Source: CAYHCE01 sp964355015
Lineage (GTDB): Bacteria; Cyanobacteriota; Cyanobacteriia; PCC-6307; Cyanobiaceae
Assembly: GCA_964355015.1 (NCBI GenBank)
Contig: CAYHCE010000047.1
Coordinates: forward strand, 1 to 20,829
Length of the DNA: 20,829 nt
Direction of reading: 5' to 3'
Both the position numbers and the translations under genes were made by a program. Shown one piece after another: positions 7,096 through 15,200 of this stretch (positions within the stretch are counted from its first letter, which is position 1; each line of letters opens with the position of its first letter). The notes under the pieces were generated by a model. It was given only the letters and a program-made list of their open reading frames with translations. It ran no database searches and was not told the origin of the DNA.

Positions 7096-8451
7096 TCAGC
7101 CGGGCTGAGCCGATGTCCGCCGGCTGGTCTCCAGGGCCCTGAGCAGACCCGGCAGTTCGCCGGCCAGGGCCGTGAGGTTGCGGTTGCACAGACCACCCAG
7201 ATGCAGCTGGCCCCGTTCCGGTTCGGCGATAGCCCAGAGCTGGCGCGTGGCGATCAGGCTGAGCCCACCACCGAGCAGGGCGATCGCGAAGCCGCCGTAC
7301 ACCAGTGGCACGCCCGGATCCCGCTTGAGCAGAAGGCCGCTGGCGGGAAGCACGTCGACGATCCTCAGTGGCAGGCCGGCGATCTCCAGGGGCTCCCCCC
7401 CAGGAACGAGCTGCCCCAGGGAACGACCCTGGACGGAGAACACCTCGACCGGACCCTGTTCGCTGGTGAGGGTGAGCAGAACCGGCTCCGATCCATCCGG
7501 ACGGGTGGGCAGGGCCAGCCCCCAGATCTGCTCGCCCAGTTCCGGCAGGCTCCGCAACGGCAGCTGCAGCAGCGGACTGCGGCCGATCTGCACCGTGATC
7601 GCAGCCAGGGCCCAGTCGGCCTGATACACGGTCATGCCGCGGAAGCGCAGCGGGTGGTTGACGCTGATCTCGGCCCGATCCAGGGGCAGATTTCTGGGGT
7701 CCACCAGCCGGAGGCCGGATCGGAACTGCTCGGGCCGGCCGGCCGGATCCCGTTCAATCCTGAAGCTGTCGATGGCCAGGGTCAGCTGGGTCCTGCCGCG
7801 GGAGTCGAGCAGTTCGAGCTCATGGCCCGGGGCCAGGAAGCGTTCCAGACGCTGTCCCCCGAGGGCTCCCCAGGCGGCTCCCACCATCAGCACCACCATG
7901 CCGGCGTGGACCAGCAAGGGACCCACCCGGCCGAGGATCCCGCGCCGTGCGGCGAGCCGGTCGTCCTCGCGCCGGATCGTCCAGCCCTGCCGCTGCAGCA
8001 GGTGTTCCAGGTTGCCCAGGTCGACGGCTGGATCCGGGCTGCTGAGGGTTTCCGCCAGGCTGAGTTTGCTGAGCTGACGCGGCGAGCGGTAGTCGATCCA
8101 GCGCAGGGCCGCCTGCAGCGCCGGCCACTGGCGTCGCCAGCTGCAGAGCACCAGCGAAAGACCCAGCCAGGCCAGCAGGCCCAGGAACCAGTTGCTGGCA
8201 TAAACATGATCCAGATCCAGCCTCAGAATCCAGTCCCCGTCGAGGGCACCAAGCCAGGGATGGCCGTCGTAGAGCTGGTGGTAGAAGCTGCTGGCCTCCC
8301 GCTGGGGGATGGCGGTGCCGACGCCGCTGGCCACGGCGATCACGAGCAGCAGGCCGATGGCCAGCCGCAGATCGGAGATCCAGGCCGCCAGCCGATTCAG
8401 TCCGAGGCGCTGCCACCAGACCGGGTTGGGGTTCGCGCCGGGGCTGATCAT
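7096..8451 (-). CDS. ccsB: Cytochrome c biogenesis protein Ccs1/CcsB (ResB family)
   Basis: Membrane subunit of system II cytochrome c maturation. With CcsA it moves heme across the thylakoid membrane and attaches it to apocytochromes such as c6 and cytochrome f. The 451-residue product has the ResB layout: a transmembrane helix at about 28-47, a second at 88-104, a third at about 176-198 containing the conserved His182 (GPLLVHAGMVVLM), a large lumenal domain (about 200-385, with NHPLRFRGMTVYQADW), and a final helix at about 393-412. The start ATG overlaps the ccdA stop as ATGA, indicating translational coupling. It is the last gene of ftsW-ccdA-ccsB and converges on queF. The partner CcsA is not in the window. 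Confidence 0.94.
   Translation of the reverse strand: MISPGANPNPVWWQRLGLNRLAAWISDLRLAIGLLLVIAVASGVGTAIPQREASSFYHQLYDGHPWLGALDGDWILRLDLDHVYASNWFLGLLAWLGLSLVLCSWRRQWPALQAALRWIDYRSPRQLSKLSLAETLSSPDPAVDLGNLEHLLQRQGWTIRREDDRLAARRGILGRVGPLLVHAGMVVLMVGAAWGALGGQRLERFLAPGHELELLDSRGRTQLTLAIDSFRIERDPAGRPEQFRSGLRLVDPRNLPLDRAEISVNHPLRFRGMTVYQADWALAAITVQIGRSPLLQLPLRSLPELGEQIWGLALPTRPDGSEPVLLTLTSEQGPVEVFSVQGRSLGQLVPGGEPLEIAGLPLRIVDVLPASGLLLKRDPGVPLVYGGFAIALLGGGLSLIATRQLWAIAEPERGQLHLGGLCNRNLTALAGELPGLLRALETSRRTSAQPG
7280..7287. repeat. Single HIP1 octamer (GCGATCGC)
   Basis: One perfect GCGATCGC lies inside ccsB. HIP1 is highly repeated in many cyanobacterial genomes; seeing it only once by eye in about 21 kb fits a picocyanobacterial lineage where it is not amplified. 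Function unknown. Confidence 0.6.
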
Positions 8452-9170
8452 GGCCAGCGCGCCAGCAGGGCCAGCCCACCACTGGCGATCAGCACGACAC
8501 CGCTGAGGGGGGGGATCCAGCGGCTCAGGGCCCTCAGTGCGAGCAGGCGCTGCATCGAGGCTGCCGCGGTGCCGGCCAGGAGCAGGGGGATCACCTGGCC
8601 GGCACCGAAGCAGGTGAGCAGAATCATGCCCACCAAGGGCCTGCCTTGCTGGGCGATCCAGCCGAGCAGGACGGCGAGCACCGGTGTGGTGCAGGGGCTG
8701 GCCGCCAGCCCGAAGGCGGTTCCCGCGGCCAGCGGCGCCAGCGGGGCCGGCACACGGCGGCGCCAGAGATCGGGGTCGGGGCCGTTCGGCAGCGGTAGTC
8801 GCAGCAGGCCGAGCAGGTTGAGGCCCATCACCACGGCCAGCACGGCCACCACGGTGGGGATGATGCCCGGAACCTGGCCGTAGAGCCGGCCCAGGATCGA
8901 ACTGGCTGCACCCAGCACAACCAGCGCCGCCACGATGCCGGCGGCGAAGCTCAGGCTGCGTTGCCAGGGGCGGCCGGAGCGGTCCGGGAAGCCGGCCATG
9001 TAGGCCATCGTGATCGGCAGCAGCGAGAGGGAGCAGGGCCCGAGGCTGGTCAGCAGACCGGCGCCGAACACGATCGCCAGGGTGAAGGGTCCAGGCGCAG
9101 AGAGGGAACTGGAAAGCAGGTGCTCGCTGGCGCGGGCAAGATCGCTGAGGTGCAGCCCGAGGCCGTTCAT
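8448..9170 (-). CDS. ccdA: Thiol-disulfide transporter CcdA
   Basis: Six-helix membrane protein of the CcdA/DsbD family that passes reducing equivalents from stromal thioredoxin to the lumen, keeping apocytochrome c CxxCH thiols reduced for heme attachment by CcsA/CcsB. The 240-residue product has the two redox cysteines in family context: Cys46 in LTSLGPCSLSLLP and Cys160 in GLAASPCTTPVLAVLLG. Hydrophobic segments at about 29-58, 75-95, 102-124, 145-172, 178-203 and 218-236 fit six helices. An AAGGA lies 3 bases before the ATG. The stop overlaps the ccsB start (ATGA), and ftsW ends 31 bases upstream, so the three genes look like one transcription unit. Confidence 0.95.
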   Translation of the reverse strand: MNGLGLHLSDLARASEHLLSSSLSAPGPFTLAIVFGAGLLTSLGPCSLSLLPITMAYMAGFPDRSGRPWQRSLSFAAGIVAALVVLGAASSILGRLYGQVPGIIPTVVAVLAVVMGLNLLGLLRLPLPNGPDPDLWRRRVPAPLAPLAAGTAFGLAASPCTTPVLAVLLGWIAQQGRPLVGMILLTCFGAGQVIPLLLAGTAAASMQRLLALRALSRWIPPLSGVVLIASGGLALLARWP

Positions 9171-9201
9171 CCGTTCCTTGGCTTGCCAGGCGGTGGATGG
9201 A

Positions 9202-10440
9202 TCAGCCTATCGGGGCAGGGTCGGAGCCGGATCCGATCGGTTCTCGCCTCGGACGGGTCGGGCGGTTGTCCCATCCCTTGGATTCCAGCGAGCAGCGGAT
9301 CAGCAGGCCGGCGGTGAGCAGGCTTGCCAGCAGGGAGTTGCCCCCGTAGCTGATCAGCGGCAGGGGCAGGCCGGTGGTGGGCATGGAGCCGCTGGCCACG
9401 GCGATGTTGAGGATCGACTGTCCCACCAGCAGGCTGGTGGCACCGATCGCCACCAGCCGCTGCTGGTTGCTGCGGCAGCCCAGCGCCACCCGCAGCCCCA
9501 CGAAGCCGAACAGCAGCAGGAACAGCAACAGCATCACGGAGCCCACGTAGCCGAACTCCTCGGCGAACACCGCGAAGATGAAGTCGGTGGACTGGATCGG
9601 CAGGTACTGCAGCTTCTGGGTGGAAAGGCCGTAGCCCTCTCCCAGCACCCCTCCCGAGCCGATCGCCAACAGGCTCTGCACCAGTTGATAGCCATCCCCC
9701 TGGGCGTCCCGCCATGGATTGAGGAAGGACACCACCCTCACCCTCTGGTAATCGTTGATCAGGATGCTGGCTGTCCCCAGCAGCCCACCGGCTCCAGCGG
9801 TGCCCAGCAGCAGCAGCAGCGGCAGGCCGGCGGCCAGGGCCATCATCCAGAGCAACAGGCCGGTGAGCGCGGCTGTGCTGAGGTTGGGCTGCTTGAGGAT
9901 GAGCAGGAGCAGGGCGGCGAACGTGCCCAGCCAGAGCAGTTTCTGATCGATGCCGATCCGCTGCCAGTGGGCGAACAGGGAGGCTCCCTGCAGCACGACG
10001 AACGGCTTGACCAGTTCGGAGGGCTGGATCTGGATCGGCCCGATCACCAGCCAGCGGCTGGCTCCGTTCACGGTGCTGCCCGCCACCAGGGTGACGGCGA
10101 TCAGCAGGCTGCCGATCAGCACGGCAGGACCAGCCAGCCGCAGCCAGCGTCGCAACTGGGTGCGCATCGCCAGCCAGAACAGCCCCCAGCCGGCGATCAG
10201 CCAGATCAGCTGACGCTTGAGATAGAAGGCCGGGTCCCCCATCTCCCGCGCCGCCACCCACCAGCTGGCCGAGGCCAGGATCAGCAGGCCGGCCACGCTC
10301 CAGATGGCGATCATCACCAGCAGCAGCCGGGCTTCGGCCGGCCAGTCCGCCCAGGCCAGCGGTGTGCCTCCGGCACCGCTCTCTCCACCGCTCGCGTCGA
10401 CATGGCCGGCCGGATTCCGGGTCCGGCTGCGTCGGGTCAT
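9202..10440 (-). CDS. ftsW: FtsW/RodA/SpoVE family peptidoglycan polymerase, probably FtsW
   Basis: SEDS-family glycosyltransferase that polymerises lipid II with a partner class B PBP; FtsW acts at the division septum. The 412-residue product is polytopic, with about ten hydrophobic segments from residue 38 on after a Gly/Arg-rich cytoplasmic N-terminus. FtsW-like motifs: IQIQPSELVK (136-145), LKQPNLSTA (182-190), the extracytoplasmic loop FLNPWRDAQGDGYQLVQS with the conserved Asp245, IGSGGVLGEGYGLSTQKLQYLP, TDFIFAVFAEEFGYVG and GLPLPLISYGGNSLL near the end. The loop wording favours FtsW over RodA. The frame is open to 10719, but upstream residues cross the apcC terminator and look non-coding; ATG 10440 was chosen. 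It lies downstream of apcABC, separated by a strong terminator, and leads into ccdA. Confidence 0.92.
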   Translation of the reverse strand: MTRRSRTRNPAGHVDASGGESGAGGTPLAWADWPAEARLLLVMIAIWSVAGLLILASASWWVAAREMGDPAFYLKRQLIWLIAGWGLFWLAMRTQLRRWLRLAGPAVLIGSLLIAVTLVAGSTVNGASRWLVIGPIQIQPSELVKPFVVLQGASLFAHWQRIGIDQKLLWLGTFAALLLLILKQPNLSTAALTGLLLWMMALAAGLPLLLLLGTAGAGGLLGTASILINDYQRVRVVSFLNPWRDAQGDGYQLVQSLLAIGSGGVLGEGYGLSTQKLQYLPIQSTDFIFAVFAEEFGYVGSVMLLLFLLLFGFVGLRVALGCRSNQQRLVAIGATSLLVGQSILNIAVASGSMPTTGLPLPLISYGGNSLLASLLTAGLLIRCSLESKGWDNRPTRPRREPIGSGSDPAPIG

Positions 10441-10521
10441 CGGACCGGGCAAGTGGGCCTCTGCGGTGGGGGATAGTCCATTGAGCCGTGCCGGGGAGGC
10501 TTTCGTGAGGGGGCGGGGGAC

Positions 10522-10547
10522 AAAAAAAAGCCCGGCTGATGCCGGGC
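10522..10547 (-). terminator. Intrinsic terminator after apcC
   Basis: Perfect 7-bp G+C stem, GCCCGGC (10530-10536) and GCCGGGC (10541-10547), with a TGAT loop on the plus strand. On the minus strand eight T residues follow at once (A-run 10522-10529). It lies about 57 bases past the apcC stop and insulates ftsW from the very strong apc transcription. Confidence 0.93.
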
Positions 10548-10604
10548 CTGAAGAAGGAGGAACAACGCTGGTCGCAGGAAGGGGGTGGCGCAGCGAGTTG
10601 CCGA

Positions 10605-10805
10605 TCAGTTGCCGACGTTGACCTGACGACGACCGGTGACAAGCTCCACCTTGAGAATCTTGCCCCCCTGCTTCATGATCCGCTGCTGTTCGGCGAACCA
10701 GCTCTTGTAGGGCACCCACTTGGTGAAGAAGGTGTTCTGCAGTTCCCGCTGGGTGCGGACCTTCTCAGGGCAGGGTACGCAGGCCGTGATCTTGAACAGG
10801 CGCAT
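10605..10805 (-). CDS. apcC: Allophycocyanin-associated core linker Lc7.8
   Basis: Small linker that sits in the central cavity of allophycocyanin trimers at the ends of phycobilisome core cylinders. Its 66 residues match the family: MRLFKITACVP start, RTQRELQNTFFTKWVPY, EQQRIMKQGGKILKVELVTG. The tail RRQVNVGN is short. Position 12 is Cys, so the N-terminus reads CVPC (Cys9, Cys12); ApcC sequences I recall carry Ser there. A GAGG lies 8 bases before the ATG. It follows apcB by 35 bases and ends the apcABC operon at an intrinsic terminator. Confidence 0.96.
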   Translation of the reverse strand: MRLFKITACVPCPEKVRTQRELQNTFFTKWVPYKSWFAEQQRIMKQGGKILKVELVTGRRQVNVGN

Positions 10806-10840
10806 GTGGTGATCCTCGCTGGGTTGGCGTGGCGATGGGA

Positions 10841-11329
10841 TCAGTTGCCCAGGCCGGAGCTGATGTAGTCGAGGTAAACGCCGAGTTCTCGACCGGCATC
10901 GGGACCCACAAGCGAGGCCGCGGTTTCCTTGATGGCCTGGATCGACTGCACCGTGGCGCTGATCGGCACACCCAGTGAGTTGTAGGTCTCCTTGAGGCCG
11001 TTCAGCACACGCTCGTCCAGGATGGAGGTGTCACCGGCCAGCATGGCGTAGGTGGCGTAGCGCAGGTAGTAGTCGAGGTCGCGGATGCAGGCAGCGTAAC
11101 GACGAGTGGTGTACATGTTGCCACCCGGACGGGTGATGTCCGAGTAGAGCAGCGTCTTGGCCACGGCTTCTTTGATGATCGCCGCCGAGTTGGCGCCGAT
11201 GGTGGCCGCAGCGCGCACACGAAGTTCGCCGCTGGAGAAATACTGCTGCAGCCGTCCGATCGAGGAATCATCCAGGTAGAGACCCTGGACGTCGGACTGG
11301 TTGATGACGTTGGTGATCGCGTCTTGCAT
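10841..11329 (-). CDS. apcB: Allophycocyanin beta subunit
   Basis: Phycobilisome core protein that pairs with ApcA to form allophycocyanin (absorption near 650 nm). The 162 residues begin MQDAITNVINQSDVQG. Cys81 in RRYAACIRDLDYYLRYATYAM is the phycocyanobilin attachment site. Asn71 in PGGNMYTT is the residue normally methylated in beta subunits. The C-terminus ELGVYLDYISSGLGN fits the family. An AGGA sits 3 bases before the ATG. The gene follows apcA by 39 bases and precedes apcC by 35, so it belongs to apcABC. Confidence 0.98.
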   Translation of the reverse strand: MQDAITNVINQSDVQGLYLDDSSIGRLQQYFSSGELRVRAAATIGANSAAIIKEAVAKTLLYSDITRPGGNMYTTRRYAACIRDLDYYLRYATYAMLAGDTSILDERVLNGLKETYNSLGVPISATVQSIQAIKETAASLVGPDAGRELGVYLDYISSGLGN

Positions 11330-11368
11330 GTGTCCTGGGGAGGAGGCGGGGGGCGGGGAAAGAGACCC

Positions 11369-11854
11369 TCAGGAGAGGGCGCCGATGACGTAGTCGAAGT
11401 AGGTGCCGGCCTCTTCGGCGTCGGCGCCGGTGAGCAGCCCCATGGAAGCGTTCTTGAGTTCTCGGACCGCCTCGGCCATGGCCTCTAGGGGCGTGCCGAG
11501 AGCCCGGTACATCTCGCGGGCACCGATGATGCCGATTTCTTCGATGGGGGTCACATCACCCGCCACCACGCCATAGGTCACCAGGCGAAGGTAGTAGTCG
11601 ATGTCCCGCAAGCAGGTGGCCGTCATCTCCTCGCCGTAGGCATTGCCGCCGGGGGAGATCACGTCGGGACGCTTCTGGAAGAGGGCGCTGCCGGCCTGCT
11701 TCACCAGCCGCTCACGACTCTCGCTCAGGACCTGAGCCACTCGCAGGCGGCGTTGTCCGCCGGCCACAAAGGACTTGACCTGTTCGAGTTCGCCAGGGCT
11801 AAGGTAGCGGGCTTCGGCGTCCGCGTTGATGATCGAGTTGGAGACGATGCTCAT
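11369..11854 (-). CDS. apcA: Allophycocyanin alpha subunit
   Basis: Core phycobiliprotein alpha chain. The 161 residues are the exact family length from ATG 11854 (MSIVSNSIINADAEARYLSP); the frame runs upstream to 11965, but the added residues are not phycobiliprotein-like. Cys81 in EMTATCLRDIDYYLRLVTYG binds phycocyanobilin. The C-terminus is AGTYFDYVIGALS. A GAGG lies 9 bases before the ATG. It is the first gene of apcABC, with a long AT-richer leader (11855-12216) holding inverted and direct repeats. Separate transcription from apcE is implied by the terminator at 12217-12245. Confidence 0.98.
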   Translation of the reverse strand: MSIVSNSIINADAEARYLSPGELEQVKSFVAGGQRRLRVAQVLSESRERLVKQAGSALFQKRPDVISPGGNAYGEEMTATCLRDIDYYLRLVTYGVVAGDVTPIEEIGIIGAREMYRALGTPLEAMAEAVRELKNASMGLLTGADAEEAGTYFDYVIGALS

Positions 11855-12216
11855 GCAGTTCTGCCTCGAAACAAGCGGTCGCCGTTTAAGGAGACCGATA
11901 TCCGGTGGGTAAGGGATGCCCCTCGCTTGCAGCCTGCGGCGACGTGAACGCCACCGGATAGACATTAAGGAGTGAGCTGACAGTCAGGCTTGCCGACCGC
12001 CGAGTTATTCTGCGGCAACGCGGCCCGCTCTCCCTGGGACCGGTAACAGTTCTTCACGACGGTTGAAAGTCTCAGATCCCTTTGCTGGCAGCGATTCTGG
12101 CGGAAGTTTGTGTTACGAGACAGACGTCTGGTTTGTGAAGGATCTGCGAGCTTCCTGGTGTAGAAAACTATTCTTCTTGGCCTGATTGTGTAGCCAGCAT
12201 TATTTTGCAGGAACGG
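11855..12216 (-). promoter_or_regulatory. apcABC promoter and leader region
   Basis: This 362-base stretch between the apcE terminator and apcA has no gene and is clearly richer in A+T than its surroundings, as expected for a strong promoter region. On the plus strand it holds an inverted repeat (TATCCGGTGG at 11899-11908 and CCACCGGATA at 11951-11960), two direct copies of TTAAGGAG (11886-11893 and 11965-11972) and a perfect odd palindrome CTGACAGTCAG (11977-11987). I could not assign -35/-10 boxes with confidence; the A+T-rich part is 12061-12216. Confidence 0.6.
11899..11960. repeat. 10-bp inverted repeat in the apcA leader
   Basis: TATCCGGTGG (11899-11908) and CCACCGGATA (11951-11960) are perfect reverse complements 42 bases apart, 45-106 bases upstream of the apcA start codon. 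In the apcA transcript they could form a long-loop stem; as DNA they could be two half-sites of a regulator. Each arm is close to a copy of TTAAGGAG (11886-11893 and 11965-11972). Confidence 0.7.
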
Positions 12217-12245
12217 AAAAGCCCCCAGGTATAGCCTGGGGGCTT
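12217..12245 (-). terminator. Intrinsic terminator after apcE
   Basis: Perfect 11-bp stem (12219-12229 with 12235-12245; core AGCCCCCAGG and CCTGGGGGCT) with a 5-base loop. On the minus strand the stem ends in CTTTT. It lies about 45 bases past the apcE stop and separates apcE from apcABC. Confidence 0.9.
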
Positions 12246-12290
12246 GGGCCGACGTCGCTAGTAGCCAGGCGTCACTGTCGCCAGTAACGC

Positions 12291-15200
12291 TCAGATCGGT
12301 TCAAGGGTCGGCGGGGTTAGGCCTGCATTCCCGGCGTAAAGCGCGGCGGTACGGTTCACAGTGGGAAGGGGGATGCCGGCTTCGCTCGTCATGCCTCTGA
12401 GATAGGGCACCGTGTCCCTACCGAACCGATCTGCATACTCTTGGCTGTTGAGCAGCTCATCAAGCGCCGATTGCTGGCCTTTCTTAGCCCTTGTGGCCAG
12501 ATACAAGCTGACTTCCTTTGGCTGGGCGGCCCGGCCTAGCAAGGCCAGGTAAGCGGCAGAAGCGGCCCGCAGAGGAGCCATGCAGTTGAGCCGCTCCTGG
12601 AAGAGGTCGCTGGCGGTGATCACGCCGATGAACTCGGAGACTGACAAGCGACCATCGCGAAGCTGCGACTCTGGATCGCCGAGGCGCTCGGCCTCAAGTG
12701 GAACCCGGTTAATCAGCTGGCGGTAGCTGGCTTCGATGACCTGCTGGAGCGTGGCTTCATCGGCCCCAGCGGGTAGTTTGACGGTCTGGTCAAGGCCGCT
12801 ACGACGTTTGAATCCCTGGGGCTGTGCCCCTGCCAGGGCCTTCGTCATGGCAGCATCAGACTGACTGGCCGGACTCAGGCTGAGCGTGCCTGTGCCTGTG
12901 ACTGAACTCCAGCTGCCGGTGATCTGAGGGCGGAACTGCTCTGTTGAGGTGCCAGGAACTGCAGCTGTGGCTGTCCAACCATTGGTGCTGCTGCTGGTCC
13001 TGAGGCGTGGAGTGCGCCAGCGCCTGGTCGGCTCTGGTGGTTGGCGAAGACTTTGGGGTCCTTCCGGGACAGAAGGCGGTGGGGTGGGACGTTCGCCGTC
13101 GCGGATCTTGGCTGTCCAGTTGCCGATCACTTTCCTCCTGCGGTTGTCCGTCAGGTTCCGGGGGGTCAGATCGCCAGTACTGCGGAACTGGGTCGATTCG
13201 GCGACCTCTGGACGCTGGGTGAGGCTCAGATCGGCAACAGTTTCTAGATCCAATGACCGCAAGAGCTTGGGAACTCTCCTGGCATTGAGATCGCCAGGTG
13301 TCACAAACCGTTCGTACGGAACGGTGTCCTCACCGAAGGCCTCAAGGTACTCGGAGCTGTCGAGAATAGCATCCACGATCCCGTAGAAGCCCTTGCGGGC
13401 CGCAGTGTCGAAATAGCCGTTGATCTCGCGGCGTCCGAAGGTCGGGCGGCCCAGCAGACGGCGGTGGATCACCTCGATCGCCTTGGTGATGTACAGACCT
13501 GCCCAGTAGCGGCGGCGGAAGGCGTTGGAGCGGGCCACCTGACGGATGAACTCCCGCAGGGTGATGTCCCCGTTCTCGAGCTTGATCTCGTCCAGGGTGA
13601 TCGGTTCGCCTGCGTAGCCCGGGGTGCCGAGCACCTGCACATAGACGGCGCGGATCACGGCCTGGGTGCTGGCTTCGGTGCCGCGCACACTGGGCTGGCC
13701 GCTGCGGCGGGGCACCGAGGAGCCGCCGGTGGCGATCTGCTGCAGCCGCACCACCCGGGGGCCGACGCGCCGGGGGGAGGAGGCGCGGAACTGGGGGCTG
13801 TCCATCTGGCCCGGCTGGGACATCCCATTGCCCACCAGGATCCGACGGGTGTCGTAGCTGAAGGGTGCCGGGCGGGTGGCCACCGACGCCGTGGCGGAAG
13901 GGAAGATGGCGCCGTAGTTGAGGGCGAGCGGATCGTTGCCGCCGCCGTAGGCGTGCTGATCCGGCAGTGGCTGGCGGTAGGCGGAGTACAGGGTGATGTA
14001 CTGCGGAGCCCCCTCGAAGGGCGCGCTGAAGCGGAACAGCTTGCGGTTCGAACCCCAGCCGGCGCTCTCCTGGGCTTCCTCGCCCAGGACCCGCAGGTAG
14101 GGCACGGTTTCCTCGCCGAACAGCTCGGCATACTCCATCGTGTTGATCAGAGAGTCGACCAGGCCGGGCAGGCCCTGGGCGCTGACGATGGCGAAGTAGC
14201 GGCGGAATTCCTCGATCGAGCTGATGCCCCGGCCGAGAAAGTGACGGAAGGCCAGTTCAACCACCCGGCTGTTGGAAAACCTGCCATAGAACTGGCGCCG
14301 GTACTCCTTGCTGCGGCCCAGGGCCCGGATGAACTCCCGCATCGGGATCTGACCCTGGGAAACCTGGGTGGCTTCCACGGGCGCCACAACCTGGGAGTAG
14401 CCCTTGACGATGTCCCGTTCGAAGACCTGGCGGTAGGCGGCCCGGATCACTTCCGCTTTCTCGCGGCCCGAAAGGCCCGGCCTCATCACGAAGCGCTGGC
14501 GGCCTTCGGCGGCCAGCGCGTAGATCGCCGGCAGCTGCAGCCCCTGGCTCTCGGGGCTGCCCAGCCGCTGGCGGGCCGAGGGGGTGGCGACGGCCAGCTC
14601 CCGCAGGAGCACGTTGAAGCAGTCGATCACCAGTTGCCGTGACTCGGGCTCCTTGCGGAAGAGATTGGCGGCGGCGGCCCGCATTTCCTGCAGCGCCACG
14701 TTGGTGGCGGCAAGGGAACAGCCTTTCTCAAGCACATCGCGCAGGCCGCGGGTGTTGACGGCCAGGATGCTGGGATCCCCCGCCACCACGGCGTAGCCCA
14801 CGTAGCGCAGGAACCAGCCCATGTCCCGCAGGGACTTGCGCATCCGCTCCGTTCCATAACGGGCGACGCTGATCGGGCTGAAACCTGAGGGCAGCACGAC
14901 GCGCACATCCGCATCGGCCTGCACTCCTTCGAGGATCCGACCCAGCAGCCCGGTGCCGCCACTGCCCTGTGCGAAGGTCCGTACCGAGGTGGCAGCAGCT
15001 ACCTGATCGGCGGCAAGGAGGGCGCCATCGATGGCGTTGACCGTGACGGCGAAAGGCGTCAGGGGTGCGTCAAGGTAAGAGAGAGGCGTGCCGCCGGCGA
15101 AGATACGGTTCGCGGCCTTGGCCACGATCGCATCGGCATTGGCGGAGATGCGGCGGGCCACCTCCACGCGGGCGCTGCCGCTGCGGAAGAAGGTGAGGAG

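Noticed and set aside
7201..8883. 560-codon plus-strand frame antisense to ccsB and ccdA
   Set aside because: Composition is Gln/Pro/Arg-rich noise; the minus strand carries recognisable membrane proteins.
9010..10476. 488-codon plus-strand frame antisense to ftsW
   Set aside because: Gln/His-rich low-complexity shadow of codons in a transmembrane gene.
14045..14057. GGTTCGAACCCC, resembling a tRNA T-arm
   Set aside because: It lies inside the apcE coding sequence (SNRKLF region) and no acceptor or anticodon arms surround it.
13464..14642. 392-codon plus-strand frame antisense to apcE
   Set aside because: No motif and typical shadow composition; ApcE domains on the minus strand are clear.
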